Positions 8,039 to 16,458 of a stretch of 64,000 bases of DNA are shown in pieces. A program made the position numbers and the translations under genes. The stretch lies in NCBI RefSeq assembly GCF_900115775.1, contig NZ_FOXS01000007.1, positions 1-64,000 of the forward strand, written 5' to 3'. The stretch's first letter is position 1, and every line of letters starts with the position of its first letter. This DNA is from Hymenobacter arizonensis. Its GTDB lineage: Bacteria; Bacteroidota; Bacteroidia; Cytophagales; Hymenobacteraceae. The notes beneath the pieces are model-generated. The model was not told the origin of the DNA. It made no database searches and saw nothing but the letters and a program-made list of their open reading frames with translations.

Positions 8039-8581
8039 ATGCTTTTTGCTACGCGCTTTCGCTTATTCCGCTTTCGTTTACTGAGCTTATTAATGGTCGC
8101 TGGCGGACTGGCCAGCGGCTGCCAAAGTAGCCGGAGCAGCTTTTCCTTTCAGCCGATGATGGGTCACACACCAACCACGCTCATGGCACAGATGGTTGCG
8201 GAAGCCCCGGCAACGGCAGCAATTGCAGCTGACGAACCAGCGGCATTGCCGCTAGCACAGATAACCACGAAGCCGGTGGGTCGAATCTATCGCCGGAAGT
8301 CCTTAAAACCACAAAGGCTGCCGGTAGTGCCAAGAGTTGCTAATGCAATGGTTGTCGTGCAAGTGCCGAAAGTGGCACATAAACGCGGCTTATTTAGCCG
8401 CCCGCAGGCTACTGCCGAAGTAGGACTCGGTACCACCGTGTTCGGCGTGCTGGGGTTGGTGACGCTGCCGATTGCGCTGCTTGGCTTGGCCTTGAGCGGA
8501 GGCGGGCTTGTTTGGGCCATTGTGGCCGGGGCCGCCGCGCTGGCAGTATTGGTGGCTTATATCGACCCGTTTGGGCGGTAG
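8039..8581 (+). CDS. Small lipoprotein, array member 1 (unknown function)
   Basis: The 180-aa protein is unrecognised. It has a long basic-hydrophobic leader and a lipobox ending LASGCQSSRSSFSFQP, so the mature protein should start with a lipidated cysteine. An alanine-rich stretch is followed by a basic proline-containing segment (RRKSLKPQRLPVVP) and two hydrophobic glycine-rich segments near the C-terminus (about residues 130-172, LGLVTLPIALLGLALSGGG). It is the first and most divergent of five co-oriented genes (8039-11336) that share this plan. A lipid anchor combined with two C-terminal membrane segments is unusual. Confidence 0.75.
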   Translation: MLFATRFRLFRFRLLSLLMVAGGLASGCQSSRSSFSFQPMMGHTPTTLMAQMVAEAPATAAIAADEPAALPLAQITTKPVGRIYRRKSLKPQRLPVVPRVANAMVVVQVPKVAHKRGLFSRPQATAEVGLGTTVFGVLGLVTLPIALLGLALSGGGLVWAIVAGAAALAVLVAYIDPFGR

Positions 8582-8637
8582 TCCCTAATTGGCCAAATTT
8601 TGCAGCTCCATCTTAACTTAGCGTTTCTCCCAATGCT

Positions 8638-9201
8638 ATGTTGACCAACCGCTTGTGCTCTCTACACACACAGTTAGTGTTACTGTTGCTGTTAGTTGGG
8701 TGCCGTAGCGAGCGGGTGGCCTTTCAATTACAGCCCTTGGTTTTTGAAGGTAAAGTGCCGCTTACTGACTCAATAACAGCGAAAAACATAGTAGCCCCGA
8801 ATTGCGCTGTCAGTTATTTACCAGTTAGCCCAAGAGCCACTTCTGCTGCATTTGCTATTGAACGTGCACACCGGCCCAAACGACTTAGGAATAGCAGTGC
8901 TACTAATACGGTGCGCCATGAGCTGCTGCTTTGTCCGTACACATTCCAGAACCACGTTTTGCCTCAGGCAGTTGTAGCGCCGAAGCGCTCGGTTGATGAC
9001 CCTCCTTGGGGAGGCATCATGTTCTTCCTTGGTATTGCAATTTGTGTAGCTGCCGTGATTATTGGCTTCAATCTAGGCGGGTGGCTGGGCCTGGGGGTAG
9101 GAATCGTTTTGTACCTCGCGGGTGCCTACCTGGGTGCACGAGGCTTTGCAGGTCCCAATAAGCCAAATTCGCAGCCACCCAACAGAGATGGACGCCCTTG
9201 A
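8638..9201 (+). CDS. Small lipoprotein, array member 2 (unknown function)
   Basis: The 187-aa protein starts with a signal sequence and lipobox LLLLLVGC followed by RSERVAFQLQPL, matching the CRAER-A-F-F-P motif of its neighbours. The middle (about residues 40-125) has no similarity that I recognise and includes a basic RPKRLR and three further cysteines. The C-terminal part has two hydrophobic segments with FNLGGWLGLGVG, closely similar to FQLGGWLGLGVA of member 3. The gene starts 56 bases after member 1. Confidence 0.75.
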   Translation: MLTNRLCSLHTQLVLLLLLVGCRSERVAFQLQPLVFEGKVPLTDSITAKNIVAPNCAVSYLPVSPRATSAAFAIERAHRPKRLRNSSATNTVRHELLLCPYTFQNHVLPQAVVAPKRSVDDPPWGGIMFFLGIAICVAAVIIGFNLGGWLGLGVGIVLYLAGAYLGARGFAGPNKPNSQPPNRDGRP

Positions 9202-9357
9202 CATTCTGCGTCTATAACCTGCTTGGCTACAGCAATTTAAAATCTGTTTGTTAGCGCTTTGCATATCACAGCACCCAAGCTGACTATTTTCCGCTGGAAT
9301 TGCCGCGCATTTGCCCACATCTACTCACATAAAGCTTAGCGCTTCCTTCTTTTCTTA

Positions 9358-9954
9358 ATGCTTCCCACCTACTGCCTCCGCCGCAACTACAAGGCGCTGC
9401 TGCTACTGGTGGCAGGGCTGCTGGCCGGTTGTCGGGCCGAGCGGGTAACACATAATTTTCAGAATCTATCACTCGCCGGGACAAACCGCACAGCAGGTAG
9501 TTTGGTTGGAAAACCAACCACGTTTATTACGGCACCGACAGCGGGAGCCGCGAAAGCCCAGTTCAGCTCTGGGCGCATAATACTACAAGCGACGGAACCC
9601 ACAACATTGCTAAAAAGGACACGTGGCGCTGCAACAACTTTACCCGCACCCTACCCAACCGATGCGGCCAGGTCTCTTTTGCCGATAGCCGCCATTAAGC
9701 AGCCCCTAGGCAATAAGATATCATTGACTCCCCACGTAACGTTACCGGCTGTTCATGCAGAGGAGTTGGCACTACGTACCAGCCTTACCTGGGGCGATGT
9801 ATTGCAGGGCTTGGGGACGGTGCTCGCCATTGGGGGCGTTGTGTTGGGATTTCAATTGGGCGGTTGGCTGGGGCTGGGTGTGGCGCTTCTGCTACTGCTG
9901 GTTGGTGGCTTCATCGGTTTATTTGGCAATTTGAAGAATGGCGACTTGCCTTAA
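9358..9954 (+). CDS. Small lipoprotein, array member 3 (unknown function)
   Basis: The 198-aa protein begins MLPTYCLRRNYKALLLLVAG and has the lipobox LLAGC followed by RAERVTHNFQNL. A threonine- and alanine-rich middle with a KRTRG basic patch leads to two C-terminal hydrophobic segments (about residues 150-190) with the FQLGGWLGLGVA motif shared with member 2. It is preceded by 156 bases without a gene and followed after 10 bases by member 4. Its first 36 coding bases resemble the 5' end of hemB further downstream. Confidence 0.75.
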   Translation: MLPTYCLRRNYKALLLLVAGLLAGCRAERVTHNFQNLSLAGTNRTAGSLVGKPTTFITAPTAGAAKAQFSSGRIILQATEPTTLLKRTRGAATTLPAPYPTDAARSLLPIAAIKQPLGNKISLTPHVTLPAVHAEELALRTSLTWGDVLQGLGTVLAIGGVVLGFQLGGWLGLGVALLLLLVGGFIGLFGNLKNGDLP

Positions 9955-9964
9955 CTAAAGAAGC

Positions 9965-10718
9965 ATGCTCCTAACCTACCGCCATAACTACGGGCCGATG
10001 CTGCTAGTCGCACTGGTGCTGCTGGCCGGGTGCCGGGCGGAACGGGCAGCATTTGAATTCCGGCCTACTCTATCTGCTGAGTCACAGATTTTGGCAAACG
10101 GCCAGCCCCAACTAACTGGGCGATTCATTAGCAATAAACCAGAGTACAATGCCAACCAAGGAGCGGCAGGTTGGCAACCGTAGTCTATCAAAGGCAGAAG
10201 TAGCATTACTGAGGCCGGACCAGCGTAAGAACTTGTCCTTTCCCCCAATATATCGCCCTAGTAAAATTCTGCCATTTCCCTTCTCTGCTCAAAGCAAATC
10301 CTATCAGGAAATCACAAAAAGGCAGGCCCGGATTCCTAGAAGCAAAGTCCCCTTTTCATGGATTTTGAACAAAATGTTTCTGGTTAGCGGTCTACTTTTA
10401 TTAGCAGGTGGCCTAATCACAGGAATTTCTCTGGGCGGTATCAGTGGATTAATAACTGGGCTGCTTCTAGCTGTGGCTGGCCTGGTCATACTGTTGGGAA
10501 CAATGCTTTTGTTGGGCTTTATTGTCTCCAGCGCAATGGATAGCCTCCGGTATCCTTCACTGTCCTTTGCTGCGCTAATTATTGGTGCTCTGGCTGCTTT
10601 AGTCTGGCTAATAATTGGAATAACTCCAGGGTATATACTGCTTATTGCAGGTCTGTCGATTACAATAGCTGGTCTTTTACTCGCAATTGGATCCGTTATC
10701 AAATCAAAAACTTTCTAA
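9965..10718 (+). pseudogene. Small lipoprotein, array member 4, split by a frameshift
   Basis: The first part (9965-10183, 72 codons) has the leader MLLTYRHNYGPMLLVAL, lipobox LLAGC and RAERAAFEFRP, then stops. The second part (10149-10718, 189 codons from ATG 10149) lies in the +1 frame and lacks any leader, but carries the basic middle and hydrophobic C-terminal segments seen in the other members, here expanded to about four segments. The frame change falls between about 10116 and 10183. Either one ancestral gene was broken, or two overlapping genes are expressed, or there is a sequence error; no long homopolymer is present at the junction. Confidence 0.65.
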
Positions 10719-10739
10719 TTTTTAATTACAGTTTCCTCC

Positions 10740-11336
10740 ATGCTGTCCACCCACCGCCCCTGCCGCAGCCGCAATCGCAAAGCGCTGCTGCTAGTATCGG
10801 GGCTGCTGGCCGGGTGCCGGGCGCAACGGGCAGCATTTGAATTTCGGCCGAATAACATCTCAAAATTATCAAGTTATGAGACTTACAGCCAGCTTAATCC
10901 AGCTGATATTTGGCAAGGACCGACGCTAGTAAGCAAGGCAGAAGCAAAGCTGAGCGGCTCCGGCCTTGCGCCTAAGCGTCTTGCCATTATGGGAGCCAGG
11001 CAATCCACGAGGATAATCCTATCGCCTCACAAAACGAGGACTTCGGCAATTGTTCGTTATCGAGGCCACATTAAATCTGGGGTTGCGAATTTGTCGCTGC
11101 CTCTTATTTCTGCTTCACTGCCAGCTCCGCAACTCAAAAACCTGCACGACGCCCCCCCCGATTCTGCTACCAGCCTTGGAGAGGCAGTTTCTATGATAGG
11201 CGGATTGCTGATTTGGACCGCACTAATCTTAGGAATTATAACCCTGCTCGGCGGTGCAAGCTTGGGCACATCGGCGTTGTGGCTACTGTTGGCTGGCGTG
11301 CTGCTGGGAGGAATTGCCTATGGCGGAATCAAATAA
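10740..11336 (+). CDS. Small lipoprotein, array member 5 (unknown function)
   Basis: The 198-aa protein begins MLSTHRPCRSRNRKALLLVSG with lipobox LLAGC followed by RAQRAAFEFRP. The 47 bases coding for the lipobox region (10803-10849) differ from member 4 (10019-10065) by only two bases, while the rest of the two genes is unrelated at sequence level. A long polar, basic middle is followed by two hydrophobic segments (about residues 150-195). It ends 22 bases before the hemB promoter box. Confidence 0.75.
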   Translation: MLSTHRPCRSRNRKALLLVSGLLAGCRAQRAAFEFRPNNISKLSSYETYSQLNPADIWQGPTLVSKAEAKLSGSGLAPKRLAIMGARQSTRIILSPHKTRTSAIVRYRGHIKSGVANLSLPLISASLPAPQLKNLHDAPPDSATSLGEAVSMIGGLLIWTALILGIITLLGGASLGTSALWLLLAGVLLGGIAYGGIK

Positions 11337-11357
11337 CAAGGCCTAGGCCCTTAACCT

Positions 11358-11365
11358 TACCTTTG
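11358..11365 (+). promoter_or_regulatory. -7 box TACCTTTG of hemB
   Basis: A perfect TAnnTTTG box between the last array lipoprotein and hemB. It overlaps an upstream GTG (11365) that keeps the hemB frame open, which argues for the later TTG start at 11407 with a leader of about 35 bases. Confidence 0.6.
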
Positions 11366-11406
11366 TGAGAGCTGTTTTCCCTGCCCTCACTGTAACACTA
11401 TACGCT

Positions 11407-12399
11407 TTGTCTATCCTCCCCACCCACCGCCCCCGCCGCAACCGCAAGTCCGAAGTTATCCGCGACATGGTGCAGGAAACCCGCCTCACCACCCACGATT
11501 TTATCTTTCCGCTGTTTCTCATCGAAGGCCAAAACCAGAAGCTGGAGGTAAAATCCATGCCCGGCATCAACCGCCTCACCGCCGACCGCATTGTGGATGA
11601 GATTGGCCAGTGCGTGGAACTTGGCATCAAAGCATTTGCGCCGTTTCCGAGCATCAGCGACAACCTGAAGGACCGGCTGGCCAAGGAATCGGCTAACCCC
11701 GAGGGCTTGTACCTCAAGACCGTTGCCGACATCAAGCGGCAGTTCCCCGACGTGGTGCTGATGACCGACGTGGCCATGGACCCCTACAGCAGCGACGGCC
11801 ACGACGGCGTGGTAGATGCCGAGTCGGGCGAAATCCTGAACGACGCCACCCTGGAAGTGCTCGGCCAGATGGCCCTGGCCCAGGCCCGCGCCGGTGCCGA
11901 CATCATCGGCCCCAGCGACATGATGGACGGCCGCGTGGCCTGGATTCGGCGGGTGCTCGATGAGAATGCCTTCCAGCACGTGAGCATCATGAGCTACACG
12001 GCCAAGTACGCCTCGGCCTTCTACGGCCCGTTCCGCGACGCGCTGGACTCGGCCCCGAAAAAAGGTGACAAGAAAAGCTACCAGATGAACCCCGCCAACA
12101 AGCGCGAGGCCCTGCGCGAGCTGGCCCTCGACGAAGCCGAAGGCGCCGACATGGTGATGGTGAAGCCTGCCTTGAGCTACCTCGACGTGATTCACGCCGT
12201 GAAAGAGCGCACCCACCTGCCCGTGACGGCCTACAACGTATCGGGCGAGTACGCCATGGTGAAGGCCGCCGCTCAAAACGGCTGGCTCGACGGCGAGCGC
12301 ACCATGATGGAAGTGCTCACCAGCATCAAGCGCGCTGGGGCCGATGCCATTCTCACCTACTTCGCCAAGGAAGCAGCCGCCGTACTGCGCCGGGGCTAA
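11407..12399 (+). CDS. hemB: Delta-aminolevulinic acid dehydratase (porphobilinogen synthase)
   Basis: The 330-aa enzyme condenses two 5-aminolevulinate molecules to porphobilinogen in the tetrapyrrole pathway. It starts at TTG 11407, giving MSILPTHRPRRNRKS, the usual HemB beginning. Both active-site lysines are visible: SYTAKYASAFYGPFRDA and MVMVKPALSYLDVI. The metal-binding loop reads TDVAMDPYSSDGHDG, with aspartates where zinc-type enzymes have cysteines, so this should be the non-zinc, magnesium-type class. A GNAT gene follows after 12 bases, probably in the same transcript. No other heme gene is adjacent. Confidence 0.95.
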   Translation: MSILPTHRPRRNRKSEVIRDMVQETRLTTHDFIFPLFLIEGQNQKLEVKSMPGINRLTADRIVDEIGQCVELGIKAFAPFPSISDNLKDRLAKESANPEGLYLKTVADIKRQFPDVVLMTDVAMDPYSSDGHDGVVDAESGEILNDATLEVLGQMALAQARAGADIIGPSDMMDGRVAWIRRVLDENAFQHVSIMSYTAKYASAFYGPFRDALDSAPKKGDKKSYQMNPANKREALRELALDEAEGADMVMVKPALSYLDVIHAVKERTHLPVTAYNVSGEYAMVKAAAQNGWLDGERTMMEVLTSIKRAGADAILTYFAKEAAAVLRRG

Positions 12400-12411
12400 T
12401 GCAGCGCTGAG

Positions 12412-12918
12412 ATGCTAGTAACCCACCGTGCTGCGCTGGCCGATATGCCGGCTATTCTCGCCCTGGTGCAGCGAGTGGTGCCGCTGATGCATGCCAACGG
12501 CAACTTCCAATGGTCGGCCGACTACCCCAATGAGGCTGTATTTACCGATGACATCGAGCGCGGCCATCTCTGGGTGGCAGAGCTCGACGGCGAAGTGGCT
12601 GGCGTAGCCGCCCTTACTACGGACCAGGACGAGGAATACGCCCAGGCTGACTGGGACGTGACCGAACCGGCATTGGTAACGCACCGCCTTGCCGTGGACC
12701 CGGCTGCGCAGGGAAAAGGCATAGCACTAGCGTTGATGGAGCAAGCTGAGAAACAGGCGGTAGCGCAGGGGCTACAGGTGCTGCGTGTGGATACCAACTC
12801 CGAAAACGTGGCCACGCAGCGGCTGTTTCCGAAGTTGGGCTACCGGTTTGCAGGCGAGATTACGCTGGCATTTCGGCCAGGGCTGCGGTTCTTTTGCTAT
12901 GAGAAGCGGCTGGGGTAA
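12412..12918 (+). CDS. GNAT-family N-acetyltransferase
   Basis: The 168-aa protein has the GNAT fold: HRAALADMPAILALVQRV at the N-terminus, LAVDPAAQGKGIALALMEQA as acetyl-CoA-binding motif A (Q/R-x-x-G-x-A), and NVATQRLFPKLGYRFAGEI as the C-terminal motif B. The acceptor substrate is not predictable. It follows hemB by 12 bases and is probably co-transcribed; a link to heme synthesis is not established. Confidence 0.9.
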   Translation: MLVTHRAALADMPAILALVQRVVPLMHANGNFQWSADYPNEAVFTDDIERGHLWVAELDGEVAGVAALTTDQDEEYAQADWDVTEPALVTHRLAVDPAAQGKGIALALMEQAEKQAVAQGLQVLRVDTNSENVATQRLFPKLGYRFAGEITLAFRPGLRFFCYEKRLG

Positions 12919-13031
12919 GTCCTATTACAATGCCTAGTTATGTTATTCAGGACTAATGCATCTGCAAGAACAATCACTGCTCTGACCGCCTTGGGTCAAG
13001 TTGGGCTAAACGATTAGTGCCAGCGTTAGTC

Positions 13032-13619
13032 CTAAAAAGCAGTTGCGAAGGCGGCGAGCTCGGCCAACTCCGCGGCCAACTGACGCTCCCATTCCTGCTG
13101 TTTATCCAGAAACAAGCCGTACTTGGTTTCGTCAGCATACTGGACCGTACGGCGGTTCCCTTCTTCATGGGCTGCCCGAAACAAGTCGTTGACGTCAGGT
13201 TTTCCTACCAGAATTATCTTTTTAGCGGAAGCGCGGAGCTGCTGCCGGAGCCGGCGCGCCGACACCTCGTAAATGTCCCACTGCGTTTGCATATACAATA
13301 GGTGGCGAGCCACTTCTGCCGAGTCTGTGGAATCAATGTAAGACCCAGACCGGTGGAAGTAATTTTGCACCATATGGTTTGCCTGCTTGCTTAGCAAATC
13401 CATATTGCTTCCGTTCATCTGTAATCCGAAGCTGGCCAAGCTTTGGTTTAAGTTGTTCTGTGGCCGGAGCTTCATTTCGAAGTCACTCGCTTTTAAGCGG
13501 CGTGTTGGGCTCCAGAGCAGGTAGTCGGCAGGCAGAGGCTTTACGGGCTGCCACAATTGTGCTGAGCCGGGCAACCCCGCAAGCAACAGGAATAAAACCA
13601 AGGTCAAGCGAATGGCCAT
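13032..13619 (-). CDS. Exported DUF922-like protein lacking the metalloprotease motif
   Basis: The 195-aa protein starts best at ATG 13619, giving the signal peptide MAIRLTLVLFLLLAGLPGSAQ. The mature part shows LLWSPTRRLKASDFEMK, which resembles the 'W-s-x-x-r-L-t-w-x-D-F' start of DUF922 domains, and later HLLYMQTQWDIYEVSARRLR, which aligns with the DUF922 segment LLxHExxHFDIxExxARxLR. The His-Glu and second His of the putative zinc motif are replaced (MQTQW), so protease activity is unlikely if the alignment is right. It begins 15 bases after the stop of the upstream permease on the same strand and may share its transcript. Confidence 0.65.
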   Translation of the reverse strand: MAIRLTLVLFLLLAGLPGSAQLWQPVKPLPADYLLWSPTRRLKASDFEMKLRPQNNLNQSLASFGLQMNGSNMDLLSKQANHMVQNYFHRSGSYIDSTDSAEVARHLLYMQTQWDIYEVSARRLRQQLRASAKKIILVGKPDVNDLFRAAHEEGNRRTVQYADETKYGLFLDKQQEWERQLAAELAELAAFATAF

Positions 13620-13633
13620 GAACACCTTTAAAG

Positions 13634-15028
13634 TTAGATTGATTCGTTCGACTTTTTCTCAAACGGCCAGCGCCCCAGCCGCCGGCTCCAGAGCAGGAAC
13701 ACCACCACGCCCAGCGCCGTCACGGCCAGCCCCGAGAGCATAAACTTGGTGCCGGTGCTGTAGAAAATCAATAGCCACACCGCAATGGCGATAATCACCG
13801 GCAGCGGGTAGAGCGGCATTTTAAACGGCAGCGCGGTCGTGCCATTTCGCCGCCGCAGCAGCATGAGACCCACGGCCTGGCCCACAAACTGCACCAGGAT
13901 GCGCATGGCCAGAATGGCCGTAATCACCTCGCCCAGTCGGAACAGCAGGCTGAACACGAAGCCGGTACCGCCGAGAATCAGCAAGGATACATGGGGGAAA
14001 TTTTTGGTGGGGTGCAGGCGGCCGAAAATGGGCAGGAACTCGCCGTCGGCGGCGGCAGCGTAGGGAATGCGCGAGTAGCCCAGCAGCACCGCAAACAGCG
14101 AGGCAAACGCCACCAGCAGCACCAGCGCCGTGGCCGCCTGGGCGGCGGCAGGGCCGTACAGCCGCTCCACAAAAATGCTGACGATGAACTGCGACTTGTC
14201 GGCGATGGCGCCCGCGCCGCCGGCCTGCCAGCTCTGCACTTCCTGCCAGGGTATGACCGTGCCCACGCTCCAGTTCATGAGCAGGTACAGGGCCATGATG
14301 CCGAGAATGCTGAAGAAAATGCTGCGCGGAATTACGCGCTGGGGGTTTTGGATTTCGCCGCCCAGGTGGCACACGTTGTAGTAGCCGAGGTAGGAATAGA
14401 TGGTTTTGATGGCGGCCTGGCCCATGGCCGCTGAGAGCAGCACGCCGGGCAGGGCCGACACGCCGCCGCTGGGCAGCCAAGCTACCTCGTGGTTGGCATG
14501 GGTGAGGCCGCCGAAAATCAGCCAGCCCATGAGGCCCAGCACGCCCACCCAGAGGGCCACGCCCAGCCGGCCAATGTCCTCGATGCGGCGGTAGAGTAGC
14601 ACGATGAGCAGCAGCACCACGGCGCCACTCACCATTTTGGGCTGCCACCACTCGGTCATGGGCACGAGGTAGCCGAAGTATTGAGCGAAGCCAATGGCGC
14701 CTGAAGCCAGCACCAGCGGCGACTGCACCAGCGTTTGCCACACGTAGAGGAACGACATCAGCCGGCCCCATTTCTGCTCACCGTAGGCCAGCTTGAGGAA
14801 GCGGTAGGAGCCGCCCGCCTCAGGGTAGGCTGCGCCCAGCTCGCTCCAAATCAGGCCATCGACCAGGGCCAAGCCGGCGCCCACCAGCCAGGCCAGCAGG
14901 AAGTTGGGGCCCATGAAACCCATCACGAGCGGCAGGGTGACGAATGGTCCTATGCCGACCATGTCAATCATATTCAGGGCCGTGGCTTGAACGATGCCGA
15001 GGCGGCGCTGCAAAGTGGGTTGAGACAT
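13634..15028 (-). CDS. APC-superfamily amino-acid permease
   Basis: The 464-aa protein is hydrophobic throughout with about 12 predicted membrane segments. It begins with QRRLGIVQATALNMIDMVGIGPF, the TM1 helix break typical of the amino acid/polyamine/organocation superfamily, and includes the TM6-region LGYYNVCHLGGEIQNPQRVIPRS with a conserved Glu. It should import an amino acid or similar cation at the inner membrane; the substrate is not clear. A TACTTTCG sequence just upstream (15034-15041) may be a -7 box with one mismatch. Confidence 0.92.
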   Translation of the reverse strand: MSQPTLQRRLGIVQATALNMIDMVGIGPFVTLPLVMGFMGPNFLLAWLVGAGLALVDGLIWSELGAAYPEAGGSYRFLKLAYGEQKWGRLMSFLYVWQTLVQSPLVLASGAIGFAQYFGYLVPMTEWWQPKMVSGAVVLLLIVLLYRRIEDIGRLGVALWVGVLGLMGWLIFGGLTHANHEVAWLPSGGVSALPGVLLSAAMGQAAIKTIYSYLGYYNVCHLGGEIQNPQRVIPRSIFFSILGIMALYLLMNWSVGTVIPWQEVQSWQAGGAGAIADKSQFIVSIFVERLYGPAAAQAATALVLLVAFASLFAVLLGYSRIPYAAAADGEFLPIFGRLHPTKNFPHVSLLILGGTGFVFSLLFRLGEVITAILAMRILVQFVGQAVGLMLLRRRNGTTALPFKMPLYPLPVIIAIAVWLLIFYSTGTKFMLSGLAVTALGVVVFLLWSRRLGRWPFEKKSNESI

Positions 15029-15222
15029 GGGGCGAAAGTAGCGCCTGAGGCGGTAGTTGTAGCCTCCTCGGCAGGGGAATGCAGCAAAGACAGGAGCTTA
15101 ACTAAGCGGGTCCATCGTAGATTTCGAGCGCCTGCCAACTAAGCTCGTCGGTAACCAAGGCGGCCTCTTTTCGGTATGAATGAACTTCGGCCCGCCGCTT
15201 CGCTACTCCCTCATCTCATCTT

Positions 15223-16458
15223 ATGGCTGTAACTTCTGCCAACCCTTTTCGCTCGTTTTGGATGGGCGGCTTCGAATGCACCGACCAGCTTAACGCCTTC
15301 GGCAACCGCGTCGATTTCCTGACCCTGACCGGGCATTTGCAGCTCCTCGACGAAGACTATGCAGCCCTCGACCAGTTTCAGGTACGCACCGTGCGCGAAG
15401 GGATTCGCTGGGCTCAGATTGAGAAAATTCCTTATCAGTACGATTTCAGCACGGTAAAAACCATGCTGGCCGCGGGCCAGCGCCATGGAATTCAGCAGGT
15501 GTGGGACCTGTGCCACTTTGGCTACCCCGACGACCTGACGCCCCTGCACCCCATGTTTGCGCGGCGCTTTGCCGCGCTGTGCCGGGCCTTTGTAGACTTC
15601 TACCGCAGCGAGCGCCCCGAGGGGGAGCTCATCGTGACGCCCATCAACGAAGTCAGCTTCATCTCCTGGCTCGGCGGCGATGCCCGCGGCACCTCGCCCT
15701 ACTGCCACCACCAGGGCTGGGACGTGAAGTACGGGCTAATGCGCGCCTACATCGAAGGCAGCTATGCGCTCCGGGAGGCAGACCCCACCATTCGCTTTCT
15801 CACCACCGAGCCGCTGGTCAACATTGTGCCGCCGCCCAACCCCTGGCCCCAGCACCGCCGCGAAGCCAAAGACTCGCACCGCAACCAGTTTCAGGCCACG
15901 GACATGCTCTGCGGCAAGATGTGCCCCGAGCTGGGCGGCTCGCCGGAGCTGCTTGACATTGTGGGGTTCAATTACTACTACGACAACCAATGGCAGCTGC
16001 ACCCCTACCGCAAGCTGGGTTGGAACGACGAAGTGATGGACCCCAACTGGCGCCCCCTGCGCGAGTTGCTGCGCGCCGCCTACAAGCGTTACAAACGGCC
16101 CTTCGCCATCACCGAGACCAGCCACCCCGGCATAGACCGCCCGCTGTGGTGGCACATGATTGGGCAAGAGTGCGCCGCAGTCATCAGCGAAGGCTTGCCG
16201 CTGTGGGGCGCGTGCATCTACCCCATCATCGACCGGCCCGACTGGGACCATACCGACCAATGGCACCAGTCCGGCCTCTGGGATGCCGACCTCAGCCAGC
16301 CCGGCCCGGCTCGGGTGCTACACCAGCCCAGCGCCGAAGCGCTGCTCAAAGCTCAGGCGGCAGTAGCCGCTGCAGTGCCGCCCCGCCGCCGACAAGGAGT
16401 CAAAATCAGCACGGTGCAACCCCTCGTATCCCAGGCAGTGCCTAATTTTAAGCTATGA
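15223..16458 (+). CDS. Clan GH-A family 1-like glycoside hydrolase
   Basis: The 411-aa protein begins with FRSFWMGGFECTDQLNAFG and shows a (beta/alpha)8-type sequence with REGIRWAQIE, QVWDLCHFGYPDDL, the acid/base Glu in VTPINEVSF and the likely nucleophile Glu in FAITETSHPG. These two glutamates at strand 4 and strand 7 positions fit clan GH-A, close to family 1 beta-glucosidases though shorter. No signal peptide is seen, so it is cytosolic. Its stop overlaps the next gene's start by 4 bases (ATGA at 16455), so the two are translationally coupled. Confidence 0.8.
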   Translation: MAVTSANPFRSFWMGGFECTDQLNAFGNRVDFLTLTGHLQLLDEDYAALDQFQVRTVREGIRWAQIEKIPYQYDFSTVKTMLAAGQRHGIQQVWDLCHFGYPDDLTPLHPMFARRFAALCRAFVDFYRSERPEGELIVTPINEVSFISWLGGDARGTSPYCHHQGWDVKYGLMRAYIEGSYALREADPTIRFLTTEPLVNIVPPPNPWPQHRREAKDSHRNQFQATDMLCGKMCPELGGSPELLDIVGFNYYYDNQWQLHPYRKLGWNDEVMDPNWRPLRELLRAAYKRYKRPFAITETSHPGIDRPLWWHMIGQECAAVISEGLPLWGACIYPIIDRPDWDHTDQWHQSGLWDADLSQPGPARVLHQPSAEALLKAQAAVAAAVPPRRRQGVKISTVQPLVSQAVPNFKL

